DNA from: Hymenobacter radiodurans
GTDB taxonomy: Bacteria > Bacteroidota > Bacteroidia > Cytophagales > Hymenobacteraceae
NCBI RefSeq assembly: GCF_004355185.1
Contig: NZ_CP037922.1
Coordinates: forward strand, 1,922,001-1,986,000
Length of the DNA stretch: 64,000 bases
Reading direction: 5' to 3'
The notes beneath the pieces are model-generated. The model ran no database searches, was not told where the DNA came from, and was given only the letters and a program-made list of their open reading frames with translations. The position numbers and the translations under genes were made by a program. The stretch's first letter is position 1. Each line of letters opens with the position of its first letter. Below are positions 31,248 through 40,747 of this stretch, one piece after another.

Positions 31248-32600
31248 ATGGAAACGCTCACCCACGACAAGCAACAGATCCTACAGGATAACCTTGATTA
31301 TACGCTGTTCTCCTGGTCCAAGCAGTCCGGGCTCAACCCCATTAATGCCGAGCGGGCCGAGGGCGTGTACGTGTACGACCGGGATGGGAGGCGCTATATT
31401 GACTTTTCGTCCCAGTTGATGAACGTCAACATCGGCCACGGCAATCAGAAGGTGACCGAGGCGGTAGCCGCGCAGATGCAAGAGCTGAGCTACGTGTACC
31501 CCGGCATGATTACCAAGGCCCGCGGCGACCTGGGCCGGCGGCTAGCTGAAATAACGCCCCCTAATCTGACCAAAGCCTTTTTCACCCTGGGTGGCGCCGA
31601 GTCCATTGAGAATGCCATTAAGCTGGCCCGCGTGTACACCGGCCGCCACAAAATCGTAACCCTATATCTATCGTTTCACGGCGCTTCCTACGGAGCCATC
31701 AGCGCCGGCGGCGACCCGCGTAAGCTGGCCGTGGACAGCCAGGCCATGCCGGGCGTGGTGCACGTTGAAAACCCCTATTTCTATCGCTGTCCCTGGTATA
31801 GCACCACGCCCGAAGAGTGCGCCGAGCGGGCCGCAGCCCACATGGAGCGGGTCATTCAGTACGAAGGGCCGGGCAACGTGGCCGCTATTCTGATGGAAGG
31901 TGAATCGGGGACGTCGGGCTGCATAAAATACCCCCCAACGTACTGGCAGCGGGTGCGCAGCATCTGCGACAAATATGGGATTTTGCTCATCGCCGACGAA
32001 GTAATGAGCGGGTTTGGGCGCACCGGCAAGTGGTTTGGCTCCGACCACCACGGCGTGAAAGTAGATATGATGGCCATGGCCAAGGGCATCACCGCTGGCT
32101 ACCTACCGCTCGGGGCCGTGATGGTGGATGAAAAGATTGCGGACTCCTTTAATGAGAAGCCGCTGCCCCTGGGCCTAACCTATTCGGCTCATCCCGTGTC
32201 GTGCGCGGCGGCCGTCGCGGTACTCGACATCTACGAGGAGGAAAATATGGTGGAAAATGCCGCCGAAATGGGTCGCTACCTGGACGCCCGCATCTGTGAT
32301 TTGATGGGCCAGCACCCCAGTATCGGCGACTGGCGCAATACCGGTTTGCTGGGCTGCCTGGAGCTGGTAAAAAACCGGAAAACCCGAGAGCCGATGGCTC
32401 CCTGGAATGCCGCTCCCAATCAAATGGAGGTCATGAATCAGGTGGCCGCCAAGATTCGGGAGCTGGGCATGTACACCTTCGTGCGCTGGAACTACATTTT
32501 CATCGCGCCTCCGCTGAATATTACTAAAGAGGAGGTAGAGGAAGGGCTAGCCATACTTTCCCAGGCCATCAGCATCGCCGACGAACATACGCACGGCTGA
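31248..32600 (+). CDS. Class III omega-amino acid aminotransferase (beta-alanine transaminase role)
   Basis: The 450-residue PLP enzyme shows ADEVMSGFGRTGKWF (Asp contacting the PLP ring) and the Schiff-base lysine in MAMAKGITAGYLP (Lys279). GGAESIENAIKLAR and LSFHGASYG complete the class III pattern. From its place between the semialdehyde dehydrogenase and dihydropyrimidinase genes, it probably converts beta-alanine or beta-aminoisobutyrate to the semialdehyde, with pyruvate or 2-oxoglutarate as acceptor. A G6 word followed by T6 lies 12 bp past the stop (32612), but I see no matching stem, so it is not called a terminator. Confidence 0.9.
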   Translation: METLTHDKQQILQDNLDYTLFSWSKQSGLNPINAERAEGVYVYDRDGRRYIDFSSQLMNVNIGHGNQKVTEAVAAQMQELSYVYPGMITKARGDLGRRLAEITPPNLTKAFFTLGGAESIENAIKLARVYTGRHKIVTLYLSFHGASYGAISAGGDPRKLAVDSQAMPGVVHVENPYFYRCPWYSTTPEECAERAAAHMERVIQYEGPGNVAAILMEGESGTSGCIKYPPTYWQRVRSICDKYGILLIADEVMSGFGRTGKWFGSDHHGVKVDMMAMAKGITAGYLPLGAVMVDEKIADSFNEKPLPLGLTYSAHPVSCAAAVAVLDIYEEENMVENAAEMGRYLDARICDLMGQHPSIGDWRNTGLLGCLELVKNRKTREPMAPWNAAPNQMEVMNQVAAKIRELGMYTFVRWNYIFIAPPLNITKEEVEEGLAILSQAISIADEHTHG

Positions 32601-32734
32601 TTGCGTGCCTTGGGGGGCTTTTTTCTTGGTTTCGGGCTGATTATCTAATTGCTATTGAGCTCCTGCCTAAGCTGGAGGCTAGGGCTTGGTTTGGCTAAAA
32701 TCTGGGTTAGGAAAAATTTAGCTCCCGCCAGCTA

Positions 32735-32766
32735 TTTGAATTTGTAAAGAAAAAATGATAAATTTT
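32735..32766 (+). promoter_or_regulatory. Candidate Bacteroidota promoter for the dihydropyrimidinase gene
   Basis: TTTG (32735-32738), 20 bp, then TAAATTTT (32759-32766) approaches the Bacteroidota consensus TTTG-N19-TAnnTTTG. It lies 33 bp before the start codon. A separate start here would split the cluster into two transcripts. Confidence 0.4.
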
Positions 32767-32798
32767 TAGTCCCTATACTTTACTCTTTCCCTTCCTGA

Positions 32799-34175
32799 AT
32801 GGCGTCTCTGCTCATTAAAAACGGCCGTGTCGTGACGGCTGATTCCGACAGTGTTTGTGATGTACTTATTCAGGACGAAATCATCGTCGCTATCGGCCGC
32901 AATCTGCCGGCTACGGCGGATCAGGTAATCGACGCGGAGGGCAAATTGGTGCTGCCCGGCGGCATCGATCCGCACGTGCACCTCGATATGCCCTTTATGG
33001 GCACCTTCAGCAGCGACACCCACGAAACCGGCACCCGCGCCGCCTTGCACGGCGGCACTACCACGGTCATCGACTTTGTGCTTCAGAAGCAGGGACACTC
33101 CCTACGCGAAGCCCTCACGGAGTGGCAGGGCCGGGCCACCGGCAATGCTGTCGGCGACTACTCCTTCCACATGGCCGTCACGGATTTCAATGAGCAAACC
33201 CAGGCTGAGATTGCGGACATGGTAGCCGAAGGCATCACGTCTTTCAAGGTGTTCATGGCCTATAAAGGCGCGCTCATGATCGACGACGCGCAACTGGTGG
33301 GCCTGATGCAGGAAGTGAAAAGGCACGGCGCCCTAGTAACGGTGCACGCCACCAACGGCGACATGATTGATACGCTCATCGCTCAGCACCGCGCCCAGGG
33401 CAAGCTGTCGCCGCTGTATCATTACCTCTCCCAGCCCGAAGTAACCGAAGCGGAAGCCTCCGGCCGCTTCACCGACATTGCCAATTACACGGGCGTCAAC
33501 GCCTACATCGTGCACCTGACCTGCGAGGGTGCCCTCAACCAAGTGCGCGAAGCTACCCGCCGCAATCAGCGCGTGTTCGTTGAAACCTGCATTCAATATT
33601 TGCTGCTCGACGCCTCCCTCTACGGGGAGGATTTCGAGGGGGCAAAAGTTGTGATGTCGCCGCCCCTGCGCCAGAAAAAGGACCAGGAAACGCTGTGGGC
33701 CGGTATTAATCAGGGCCTGGTGCAAGTGGTGGGCACCGACCACTGTCCCTTTCTGTGGGAGCAAAAGCAAATGGGCCAGCATGACTTTTCCAAAATCCCG
33801 AACGGTCACCCCGCCATTGAGCACCGCATGGAACTGCTGTTCTCGGAGGGCGTGAGCAAGGGCCGCATCAGCCTCCAGCGGTTCGTCGCCGTGACCGCCA
33901 CCAACGCGGCCAAAATCTTCGGCATGTTTCCCCGCAAAGGCACTATCAGCATCGGCGCCGACGCTGATTTAATCATCATTGACCCGGAACGCAAGCATAC
34001 CATTTCGGCCGCCACGCACCACATGAACGTGGACTACTCAGCCTACGAAGGCTGGGAGCTGACCGGCAAGGTCGAAACCGTGGTGCTGCGCGGGCAGGTA
34101 GCCATCCAAGAAGGTCAAGCCCAGGTGGAAAAAGGCTACGGCCAGTTCATCAAGCGCGGGCCAACGTTTTTCTAA
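32799..34175 (+). CDS. hydA: Dihydropyrimidinase
   Basis: The 458-residue cyclic amidohydrolase has metal-binding DPHVHLDMPF, the lysine expected to be carbamylated in ITSFKVFMAYKG (Lys150), and further ligands in VHATNGD, YIVHLTCEGA and GTDHCPF. Length and motifs match D-hydantoinase/dihydropyrimidinase rather than allantoinase or dihydroorotase. It hydrolyses dihydrouracil and dihydrothymine to N-carbamoyl-beta-amino acids. The product goes to the amidase encoded 106 bp downstream, and the substrate comes from PreT/PreA. Confidence 0.95.
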   Translation: MASLLIKNGRVVTADSDSVCDVLIQDEIIVAIGRNLPATADQVIDAEGKLVLPGGIDPHVHLDMPFMGTFSSDTHETGTRAALHGGTTTVIDFVLQKQGHSLREALTEWQGRATGNAVGDYSFHMAVTDFNEQTQAEIADMVAEGITSFKVFMAYKGALMIDDAQLVGLMQEVKRHGALVTVHATNGDMIDTLIAQHRAQGKLSPLYHYLSQPEVTEAEASGRFTDIANYTGVNAYIVHLTCEGALNQVREATRRNQRVFVETCIQYLLLDASLYGEDFEGAKVVMSPPLRQKKDQETLWAGINQGLVQVVGTDHCPFLWEQKQMGQHDFSKIPNGHPAIEHRMELLFSEGVSKGRISLQRFVAVTATNAAKIFGMFPRKGTISIGADADLIIIDPERKHTISAATHHMNVDYSAYEGWELTGKVETVVLRGQVAIQEGQAQVEKGYGQFIKRGPTFF

Positions 34176-34281
34176 CTAACTTATGGTAAGCAGCTTGGGT
34201 CTTTGGTAAGTAAAGGCGTTTGCTGCCTAAATCTCAGAAATTCACTCTCTTCCTTTCTTCACTTTCTGAACCCCTCCGCTC

Positions 34282-35148
34282 ATGCCACGAATGATTAAAT
34301 CCGGTCTTATCCAGATGAGTTTGCCCATGACCGAGGGCGAAGGTACCATCGCCGAAATCAAGGAAGCCATGGTGCAAAAGCACCTGCCTTTCATCGACGA
34401 GGCTGGGAGGCAGGGCGTGCAGATCCTGTGTTTGCAGGAGATATTTAACACGCCCTACTTCTGTCCCGGTCAGGATAACGCTTGGTACGCGTCGGCGGAA
34501 GCCGTGCCCGGCCCCACGACTGAGCGCATGGCCGAGTACGCCAAGAAGTACAATATGGTCATCATTGTGCCGGTGTACGAAAAGGAGGCTGCCGGCTTTT
34601 TGTACAACACGGCCGCCGTCATTGACGCCGACGGCACGTACCTAGGCAAGTACCGCAAGAACCACATCCCGCACACATCCGGCTTCTGGGAGAAATATTT
34701 CTTCAAGCCGGGCAACCTAGGATACCCCGTTTTTCAGACCAAATACGCCAAGATCGGCGTCTACATCTGCTACGATCGGCACTTCCCCGATGGCGCTCGG
34801 GTGCTGGGCTTGAACGGGGCGGAAATCGTGTATAACCCCTCCGCCACCGTGGCGGGCCTCTCGCAATACCTGTGGAAGCTGGAGCAGCCGGCGCACGCCG
34901 CCGCCAACGGCTACTTTATGGGCTGCATCAACCGCGTTGGGGAGGAAAAGCCGTGGAATCTGGGCAAGTTCTACGGCTCATCTTACTTCGTCGATCCTAG
35001 GGGGCAAATTTTCGCCCAAGCTTCCGAAGATAAAGACGAACTCCTCGTAGCCGAGTTCGATCTCGACATGATTGAGGAAGTGCGCGCCACCTGGCAGTTC
35101 TTCCGTGACCGTCGCCCCGAGACCTACGAGAAACTGGTCGAGCTGTAG
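34282..35148 (+). CDS. N-carbamoyl-beta-alanine amidohydrolase (beta-ureidopropionase, nitrilase superfamily)
   Basis: The 288-residue protein holds the nitrilase triad: Glu53 in CLQEIFNTPYF, Lys126 in KYRKNHIPH and Cys163 in GVYICYDRHFPDG. The sequence is closest in feel to the beta-ureidopropionase branch, which cleaves N-carbamoyl-beta-alanine to beta-alanine, CO2 and ammonia. Its position directly after dihydropyrimidinase supports this. An alternative is an N-carbamoylputrescine amidase, which shares these motifs, but the neighbours argue against it. Confidence 0.9.
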   Translation: MPRMIKSGLIQMSLPMTEGEGTIAEIKEAMVQKHLPFIDEAGRQGVQILCLQEIFNTPYFCPGQDNAWYASAEAVPGPTTERMAEYAKKYNMVIIVPVYEKEAAGFLYNTAAVIDADGTYLGKYRKNHIPHTSGFWEKYFFKPGNLGYPVFQTKYAKIGVYICYDRHFPDGARVLGLNGAEIVYNPSATVAGLSQYLWKLEQPAHAAANGYFMGCINRVGEEKPWNLGKFYGSSYFVDPRGQIFAQASEDKDELLVAEFDLDMIEEVRATWQFFRDRRPETYEKLVEL

Positions 35149-35207
35149 GCTTTTACTACCTCAACGGCTCCATCAATCTCCCTATAATATTCTCTCTATC
35201 TGTCTAT

Positions 35208-35303
35208 CTGTCATCCTGACGCAGAAAGGATCTTCTCACGTGAGAACAAATCGTTCAACTGGCATACGGTTCTTCGCAAGCGGACGCCAGATTAGGATGA
35301 CAG
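35208..35303. repeat. Degenerate REP-like inverted repeat
   Basis: CTGTCATCCTGACGCAG (from 35208) pairs imperfectly with CCAGATTAGGATGACAG (to 35303), with an inner palindrome TTCTCACGTGAGAA (35233-35246). The outer arm matches the perfect copy at 5838-5924. It fills the gap between the amidase and preT genes. Confidence 0.75.
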
Positions 35304-35374
35304 GTTGCGGGAAGGGGAATTGATGAAAGATGGCAAATTTAAGAATGACACTTTTCTAAAATAGCGCCGGTACT

Positions 35375-36703
35375 ATGGCCGAGTTTGTTCCCCCCACGTC
35401 CGAGCAGGAATTTCACGCCAACTTCGCGCAGCTTAAGCCTCGCATGAATAATACAGAGGCGCTGTACGAAAGCTCGCGCTGCCTGTTTTGCTTCGATGCG
35501 CCCTGCATTCAGGCTTGCCCTACTGGTATTGATATTCCGCAGTTTATCCGGCAGATCAACACGGGCAACGTGACGGGCGCGGCGCTTACCATTTACGCGG
35601 CTAATTACTTCGGTAATGCATGCGGGAAGGTATGCCCGACGGAGGTGCTGTGTGAGGGGGCGTGCGTGTACAACTTGCAGGAGGTGAAGCCGATAGAAAT
35701 TGGGCGGCTGCAAAGCTTTGCTACGCGCCAAGTAATTGAAAGCCACAAATACCTCTTCGAGCCCGGCCCGCCGAATGGCCGCAAAGTAGCTATCATTGGG
35801 GCGGGGCCGGCGGGAATTTCCTGCGCTTGTGAGTTGCGGGCCCTGGGATATGGGGTCGATGTGTTTGAGGCTAAATCCCAGCCTTCGGGCCTTACGGTAC
35901 ACGGCGTAGCGCCCTACAAAATTACCAACGAGGAAGTGCTGGCCGAGATGGATTACTTGCAAACGCAGTTTGGCTATCGGGTGCAGTATAACTCGCCGAT
36001 CTGTTCCCGGCCCGATTTGCTGGCGTTGGAAGAAGGTTACGACGCCATTTTTCTGGGTATTGGCTTAGGAAAAACCAACGCCTTACTGCTGCCGGGGGAG
36101 GAGCGCGAAAACTGCGTGGGAGCCGTAGAATTTATCGAGCAGCTCCGGCGCGAGCATCATCAGATTCTGGTGGGCCGCAAGGTGATTGTGCTGGGCGGGG
36201 GCAACACTGCTATGGACGCGGCCTCTGAATCGGCGCGGCTAGGCGCTGAGGATGTGATTCTAGCGTATCGGCGCAGCAAGGAGGACATGGGCGCCTACGA
36301 CTTCGAATACGACTTGGCCAAAAGTGTGGGCGTGAAAGGGCTGTTCAACGTGGCGCCGGTCGAAATTGTGGGGAATGGACGGGTAGAGGGCGTGAAATTT
36401 ATCCGCACTGCCACCGTAGACGGCCAGGTGCAGGCCGTGCCCGGCAGCGAGTTCGTGGAGCCCTGCGACATGGTCATCAAAGCCACTGGCCAAGCTAAAC
36501 AGACTACTTTCTTGGGTCTAATACCTGGTTTGCAACTCGACAGTAAAGGTCGGATTGTAGCTGATACGCACACGTATCAAACAACTAACCCTCAATACTT
36601 TGCTTCGGGCGATGCCCTCAATGGCGGGGCGGAAGTAGTGAATGCCGCCGCCGAAGCGAAAGTAGCGGCGCGGGGTATTCATCACTACCTGTCAGCCCGG
36701 TAA
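35375..36703 (+). CDS. preT: NAD-dependent dihydropyrimidine dehydrogenase subunit PreT
   Basis: The 442-residue flavoprotein begins with two Cys clusters that bind Fe-S centres (CLFCFDAPCIQACPTGID and CGKVCPTEVLCEGAC). It then has the FAD fold KVAIIGAGPAGISCACEL and the NAD(P)H fold KVIVLGGGNTAMDAA. This is the GltD-like half of dihydropyrimidine dehydrogenase. It takes electrons from NAD(P)H and hands them to PreA. The preA gene follows after 93 bp. It is separated from the hydrolase genes by a REP-like element, so it may have its own promoter. Confidence 0.95.
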   Translation: MAEFVPPTSEQEFHANFAQLKPRMNNTEALYESSRCLFCFDAPCIQACPTGIDIPQFIRQINTGNVTGAALTIYAANYFGNACGKVCPTEVLCEGACVYNLQEVKPIEIGRLQSFATRQVIESHKYLFEPGPPNGRKVAIIGAGPAGISCACELRALGYGVDVFEAKSQPSGLTVHGVAPYKITNEEVLAEMDYLQTQFGYRVQYNSPICSRPDLLALEEGYDAIFLGIGLGKTNALLLPGEERENCVGAVEFIEQLRREHHQILVGRKVIVLGGGNTAMDAASESARLGAEDVILAYRRSKEDMGAYDFEYDLAKSVGVKGLFNVAPVEIVGNGRVEGVKFIRTATVDGQVQAVPGSEFVEPCDMVIKATGQAKQTTFLGLIPGLQLDSKGRIVADTHTYQTTNPQYFASGDALNGGAEVVNAAAEAKVAARGIHHYLSAR

Positions 36704-36796
36704 AAAAGCCCCCCAGCGTTCATTTTTAGCACTTTAGGATTCTAATTCAGCTCCCGCTCGAACGCTCTTTACGGCGTTCTTTTATCTGACTCTTCC

Positions 36797-38197
36797 ATGC
36801 CGGACCTCTCCATAAACTTCGCCGGAATTAAGTCGCCAAATCCTTTCTGGCTGGCCTCGGCGCCGCCAACCAACTCGGGCTATCAGGTGATGAAGGCCTT
36901 CGATGCGGGGTGGGGCGGGGCCGTATGGAAAACCTTGGGCGTGCCGGTCGTGAACGTATCGAGCCGCTACGGGGGCGTGAACTACCGCGACAAGCGCCTG
37001 ATTGGCTTCAACAACATTGAGCTGATTTCGGACCGCCCGCTGGTCGACAATCTGCGCGAGATCGAGGAAGTGAAAAAGCACTTTCCCCACCACGCCGTCA
37101 TTGCCTCGCTGATGGTGCAAAGCCGGGAGGAATGGCACCAGATTGTGCGCGACGTAACTTCTGCCGGTGCCGATGGCATCGAACTGAATTTTGGCTGCCC
37201 GCATGGCATGTGCGAGCGGGGTATGGGCTCGGCCGTGGGCCAGGAGCCGGACGTGCTGCGCACCATCGTGGAATGGGTGATGGAAGTGGCGCAAATACCA
37301 GTGATTGTGAAGCTTACGCCCAATATTTCCGATGTCACGGAGCCCGCGCGGGCCGCCCGCGAGGGCGGGGCCGACGCTATTTCGCTAATCAACACCATCC
37401 AGAGCATCGTGGGAGTAGATCTGGATTTGTTCGCGCCTTACCCGATTGTGGATGGCAAGGGTACGAACGGCGGCTACTGTGGTCCGGCCGTGAAGCCAAT
37501 TGCTTTGAATATGGTAAAAAACTGCGCCCAGGACCCGTACGTGCAGCTGCCCATCTCTGGCATTGGCGGCATTGAGAACTGGCGCGACGCGGTGGAGCAC
37601 ATATTGCTGGGGGCTAGCTCGGTGCAGGTGTGCACGGCCGCCATGCACTTTGGCTTCGGCATTATCCGTGAGATGACTGCCGGGCTGGAGCAGTACATGA
37701 CGGAGAAAGGCTTCCATACTATTTATGACATGGTGGGCAAAGCCCTACCCAATGTCAAGCACTGGGAAGACCTGAACCTGAAGTACAAGGTGACGGCCAA
37801 CATTCACGAAGACAAGTGCATCGGCTGCCAACTCTGCTACACGGCTTGCGAAGACGGCGCCCACCAAGCCATTGCCCTGCGGGAAGGCACGCGCATACCC
37901 GAAATCATTGAGGAAAACTGCGTGGGCTGCAACCTGTGCTCCCTGGTGTGCCCCGTTGAAAACTGCATTACGATGGACCGGACGGATGATGGTACCGAGC
38001 ACCTGACCTGGAAGGAGCGCACCTTGGCCGGCAACATTCCCACCGAATTCAACGACGAGCGGGCCGGCGGACTCCATCATTGGGTACCCAAACCGACTGC
38101 GGCGCTGGGAAAAGAAAAGCACAAAACCTTGCCCGGCAAAGCTCGGCAGCTAGAATTACCAACGCCAGAAAAAGCAGCTATGGCCAAGAAAGAGTAG
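36797..38197 (+). CDS. preA: NAD-dependent dihydropyrimidine dehydrogenase subunit PreA
   Basis: The 466-residue protein is an FMN barrel related to dihydroorotate dehydrogenase, with NFGCPHGMCERGMG. Cys134 there matches the active-site cysteine of mammalian dihydropyrimidine dehydrogenase. Two 4Fe-4S clusters follow: CIGCQLCYTACEDGAH and CVGCNLCSLVCPVENC. It reduces uracil and thymine to the dihydro forms with electrons from PreT, the first step of the pathway laid out across 29.7-39.8 kb. The Lys-rich tail (KEKHKTLPGK...) extends past the second cluster. Confidence 0.95.
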   Translation: MPDLSINFAGIKSPNPFWLASAPPTNSGYQVMKAFDAGWGGAVWKTLGVPVVNVSSRYGGVNYRDKRLIGFNNIELISDRPLVDNLREIEEVKKHFPHHAVIASLMVQSREEWHQIVRDVTSAGADGIELNFGCPHGMCERGMGSAVGQEPDVLRTIVEWVMEVAQIPVIVKLTPNISDVTEPARAAREGGADAISLINTIQSIVGVDLDLFAPYPIVDGKGTNGGYCGPAVKPIALNMVKNCAQDPYVQLPISGIGGIENWRDAVEHILLGASSVQVCTAAMHFGFGIIREMTAGLEQYMTEKGFHTIYDMVGKALPNVKHWEDLNLKYKVTANIHEDKCIGCQLCYTACEDGAHQAIALREGTRIPEIIEENCVGCNLCSLVCPVENCITMDRTDDGTEHLTWKERTLAGNIPTEFNDERAGGLHHWVPKPTAALGKEKHKTLPGKARQLELPTPEKAAMAKKE

Positions 38198-38278
38198 GTT
38201 ATTTGCTGCTATATATGTAAGGTGTCATTGCTAAGTAAATCAGGTGTTTATGTAGATTTTGGCTAAATTGATTTTTCG

Positions 38279-39801
38279 ATGGAAACGACCAAGCAGCCAA
38301 TAAAAAGCCCCCCAGATCCCGGACTGATCAGCGAGGATTTGGCCCCCATAGCTTTAAGTGAACGCACCTGGAACACCTGGAATTACGCCGCGCTCTGGAT
38401 CAGTATGAGCCTGTGCATTCCGACCTATATGTTGGCCAGCTCGCTCATTGAAGGTGGCATGAACTGGTGGCAGGCCATCCTGACCATCTTCCTAGGCAAT
38501 AGCATCGTGCTGGCCCCGATGATTCTGAACGGGCGGGCGGGCGCGACGTACGGCATTCCGTTTCCGGTGTTTGCTCGGGTGAGTTTTGGGGTGCGGGGGG
38601 CAAATATTCCGGCCATGATGCGCGCCATTATTGCCTGCGGCTGGTTCGGCATCCAAACCTGGATAGGAGGGTACGCACTCTATCAAATGGTAAAACTGTG
38701 GGTGCCGGGCATTGCCACGCTGCCCGCCCTATTCCCGCCTTCGTGGTCGCTGGAAACGGGTCCGGCGCTCATGTTCTTGCTCTTTTGGCTGCTCAATATC
38801 TACGTGGTGTATCTGGGCGTCGACAGTATTAGGAAGCTCTTGGTGTTCAAGGCGTTCTTTCTGCCGTTTGCCGCGCTGGCTTTGCTGTTCTGGGCTATTC
38901 GGGCGGGGAATGGTCTGGGGCCAATTCTGGCGCAGCCGGCCAAATTCGCCACTTCGGCGGAGTTCTGGGCCTTCTTCTTTCCCTCCCTGACGGGCATGGT
39001 AGGCTTTTGGGCCACTTTATCCCTGAATATTCTGGACTTTACGCGCTACGCTCAAAGCCAGCGCGCGCAGGTGGTGGGGCAAGCGTTGGGGCTGCCCTTG
39101 CCCATGACGCTGTTTGCCTTTATCGGGGTGGTGGTCACCTCGGCTACCTTTATTATTTACGGGCAAACGATTTGGGACCCGGTGGTGCTGGCGGGTCGGT
39201 TTGATAGTAAGCTGCTGGTGAGCGTGGCCATGGTGGCCGTGGCTCTTTCCACGCTGGCCACCAACATCGCGGCCAATATTGTGAGTCCGGCCAACGACTT
39301 TGCCAACCTTTCCCCCGCCCATATCAGCTTCAAAACGGGCGGCTACATCACCGGCGTCATCGGTATCCTGATTTTTCCCTGGAAGCTCATTGCGGATCCT
39401 TCGGGCTATATTTTTACTTGGTTGGTGGGCTATTCAGCTTTGCTCGGCCCCATCGGGGGCATCATGATTGCCGATTATTACTTCATTCGCCAGCAACAGC
39501 TGCACCTGCCTGACCTGTATCAGTATACGGGCTGCTATGCTTATCAGAACGGCTTTAATACCAGAGCGCTCATTGCGCTGGCGGGGGCATTTTGCCCAAT
39601 ATCCCCGGCTTTCTGACCGTCACTGGCCTTGTTCCAAAGGATACGGTATGGCCCTGGCTGGTGGCGGTATACGACTACGCGTGGTTTGTGGGCTTCTTTA
39701 TCTCAGCCATTTCCTACCTGCTGATGATGAGTCGGCAAAAGCAGCCTGTGCAGCAGGAGCGGAGCCAGCCGCAAGGGGAGTTTCAGGTAAGCTCTATTTA
39801 A
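38279..39801 (+). CDS. NCS1 family nucleobase:cation symporter, apparent frameshift
   Basis: The inner-membrane protein has about 12 hydrophobic segments. NCS1 features include WNTWNYAALWISMSLCIPTY near the N-terminus, GRAGATYGIPFPVFAR and NIAANIVSPANDFANL. The reading frame breaks at the G5 run 39583-39587. One added base extends LAGGILPNIPGFLTVTGLVP and the last helices, giving 507 residues, normal for the family. It closes the pyrimidine cluster and so probably imports uracil or thymine; allantoin or hydantoin are alternatives for this family. Confidence 0.9.
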
Positions 39802-39931
39802 GAACGCTTGATCTTCTAACGTCAAATTGTAGCTGCCTATACTTGAGGTTGCTAGCAGGCGCGTCTACCTTTACGGTTCAGTAAAGCATCAAGATGGTGC
39901 TGGGCTCGTATAACCGGATAGATTCGCAGCT

Positions 39932-40747
39932 ATGGACGTCTTGAAGCGCAGTAATGTAAAGGTGAGTGGGTTTGGTTCACAGGCCATGGTTTTTGTACAT
40001 GGCTTTGGCTGCAACCAGCGTATGTGGCGGCTGGTGGCCCCAGCGTTCGAGGCGCGCTACCAGGTAGTACTGCTTGATCTGGTAGGAGCCGGACAGTCAG
40101 ACCTTACGGCTTACGACCCAGCGCGCTACAATAACTTAGCTGCTCATGCTCAGGATATTCTGGACGTAACACGGGCTCTGAATCTGACAGATGCCGTCTT
40201 TGTGGGCCATTCCGTAAGCGCCATGATTGGGGTGCTGGCCGCTATTCAGGAGCCAAAAATTTTTTCCCGGCTGGTACTGGTGGCGCCCTCACCGCGCTAC
40301 CTCAACGATGCGGGGTATACTGGCGGATTTGAGGCCGCTGACATTGAGGAGCTGCTGGAAACCATGGACAACAACTACTTGGGGTGGTCAGGGGCTGTCA
40401 CGCCCATGATTATGGGGCACGCTGACCGGCCGGCGCTGACGGAGGAGCTCAACAATAGCTTTTGCAACACCGATCCGACCATTGCCCGGCACTTTGCCCG
40501 GGTCACCTTCCTGTCAGATAATCGAGCCGATTTGCCCCTGGTACGCACTCCAACCCTGATTTTGCAGTGCGCACACGATGCGTTGGCCCCGGTGGCCGTG
40601 GGGGGCTTTTTGCACCAGCAGATATCCGATAGCCAGTTGGTGGTGCTGGATACCTCGGGCCATTGCCCCCATTTGAGCGCTCCAGAAATCACTATAAAGG
40701 CTATTAAGGCATTTTTGGAACCTGTGCCCGCCGTGTCAAGCCTATGA
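39932..40747 (+). CDS. RsbQ/KAI2-like alpha/beta hydrolase
   Basis: The 271-residue hydrolase shows FVHGFGCNQRMW, nucleophile elbow GHSVSAM (Ser94), acid in CAHDALAP (Asp216) and histidine in GHCPHLSAPE (His244). These, the length and the lack of a signal peptide are typical of RsbQ, the Bacillus hydrolase that works with the PAS phosphatase RsbP, and of its plant relative KAI2. Its stop overlaps the start of a PAS histidine kinase gene (ATGA), so the two are made together. I infer that the hydrolase makes or removes a small ligand sensed by the kinase's PAS domain. Confidence 0.85.
   Translation: MDVLKRSNVKVSGFGSQAMVFVHGFGCNQRMWRLVAPAFEARYQVVLLDLVGAGQSDLTAYDPARYNNLAAHAQDILDVTRALNLTDAVFVGHSVSAMIGVLAAIQEPKIFSRLVLVAPSPRYLNDAGYTGGFEAADIEELLETMDNNYLGWSGAVTPMIMGHADRPALTEELNNSFCNTDPTIARHFARVTFLSDNRADLPLVRTPTLILQCAHDALAPVAVGGFLHQQISDSQLVVLDTSGHCPHLSAPEITIKAIKAFLEPVPAVSSL

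Noticed and set aside
32600..32640. G6 word plus T6 after the transaminase gene as a terminator
   Set aside because: No upstream complementary C-rich arm was found, so it is a single word rather than a hairpin.
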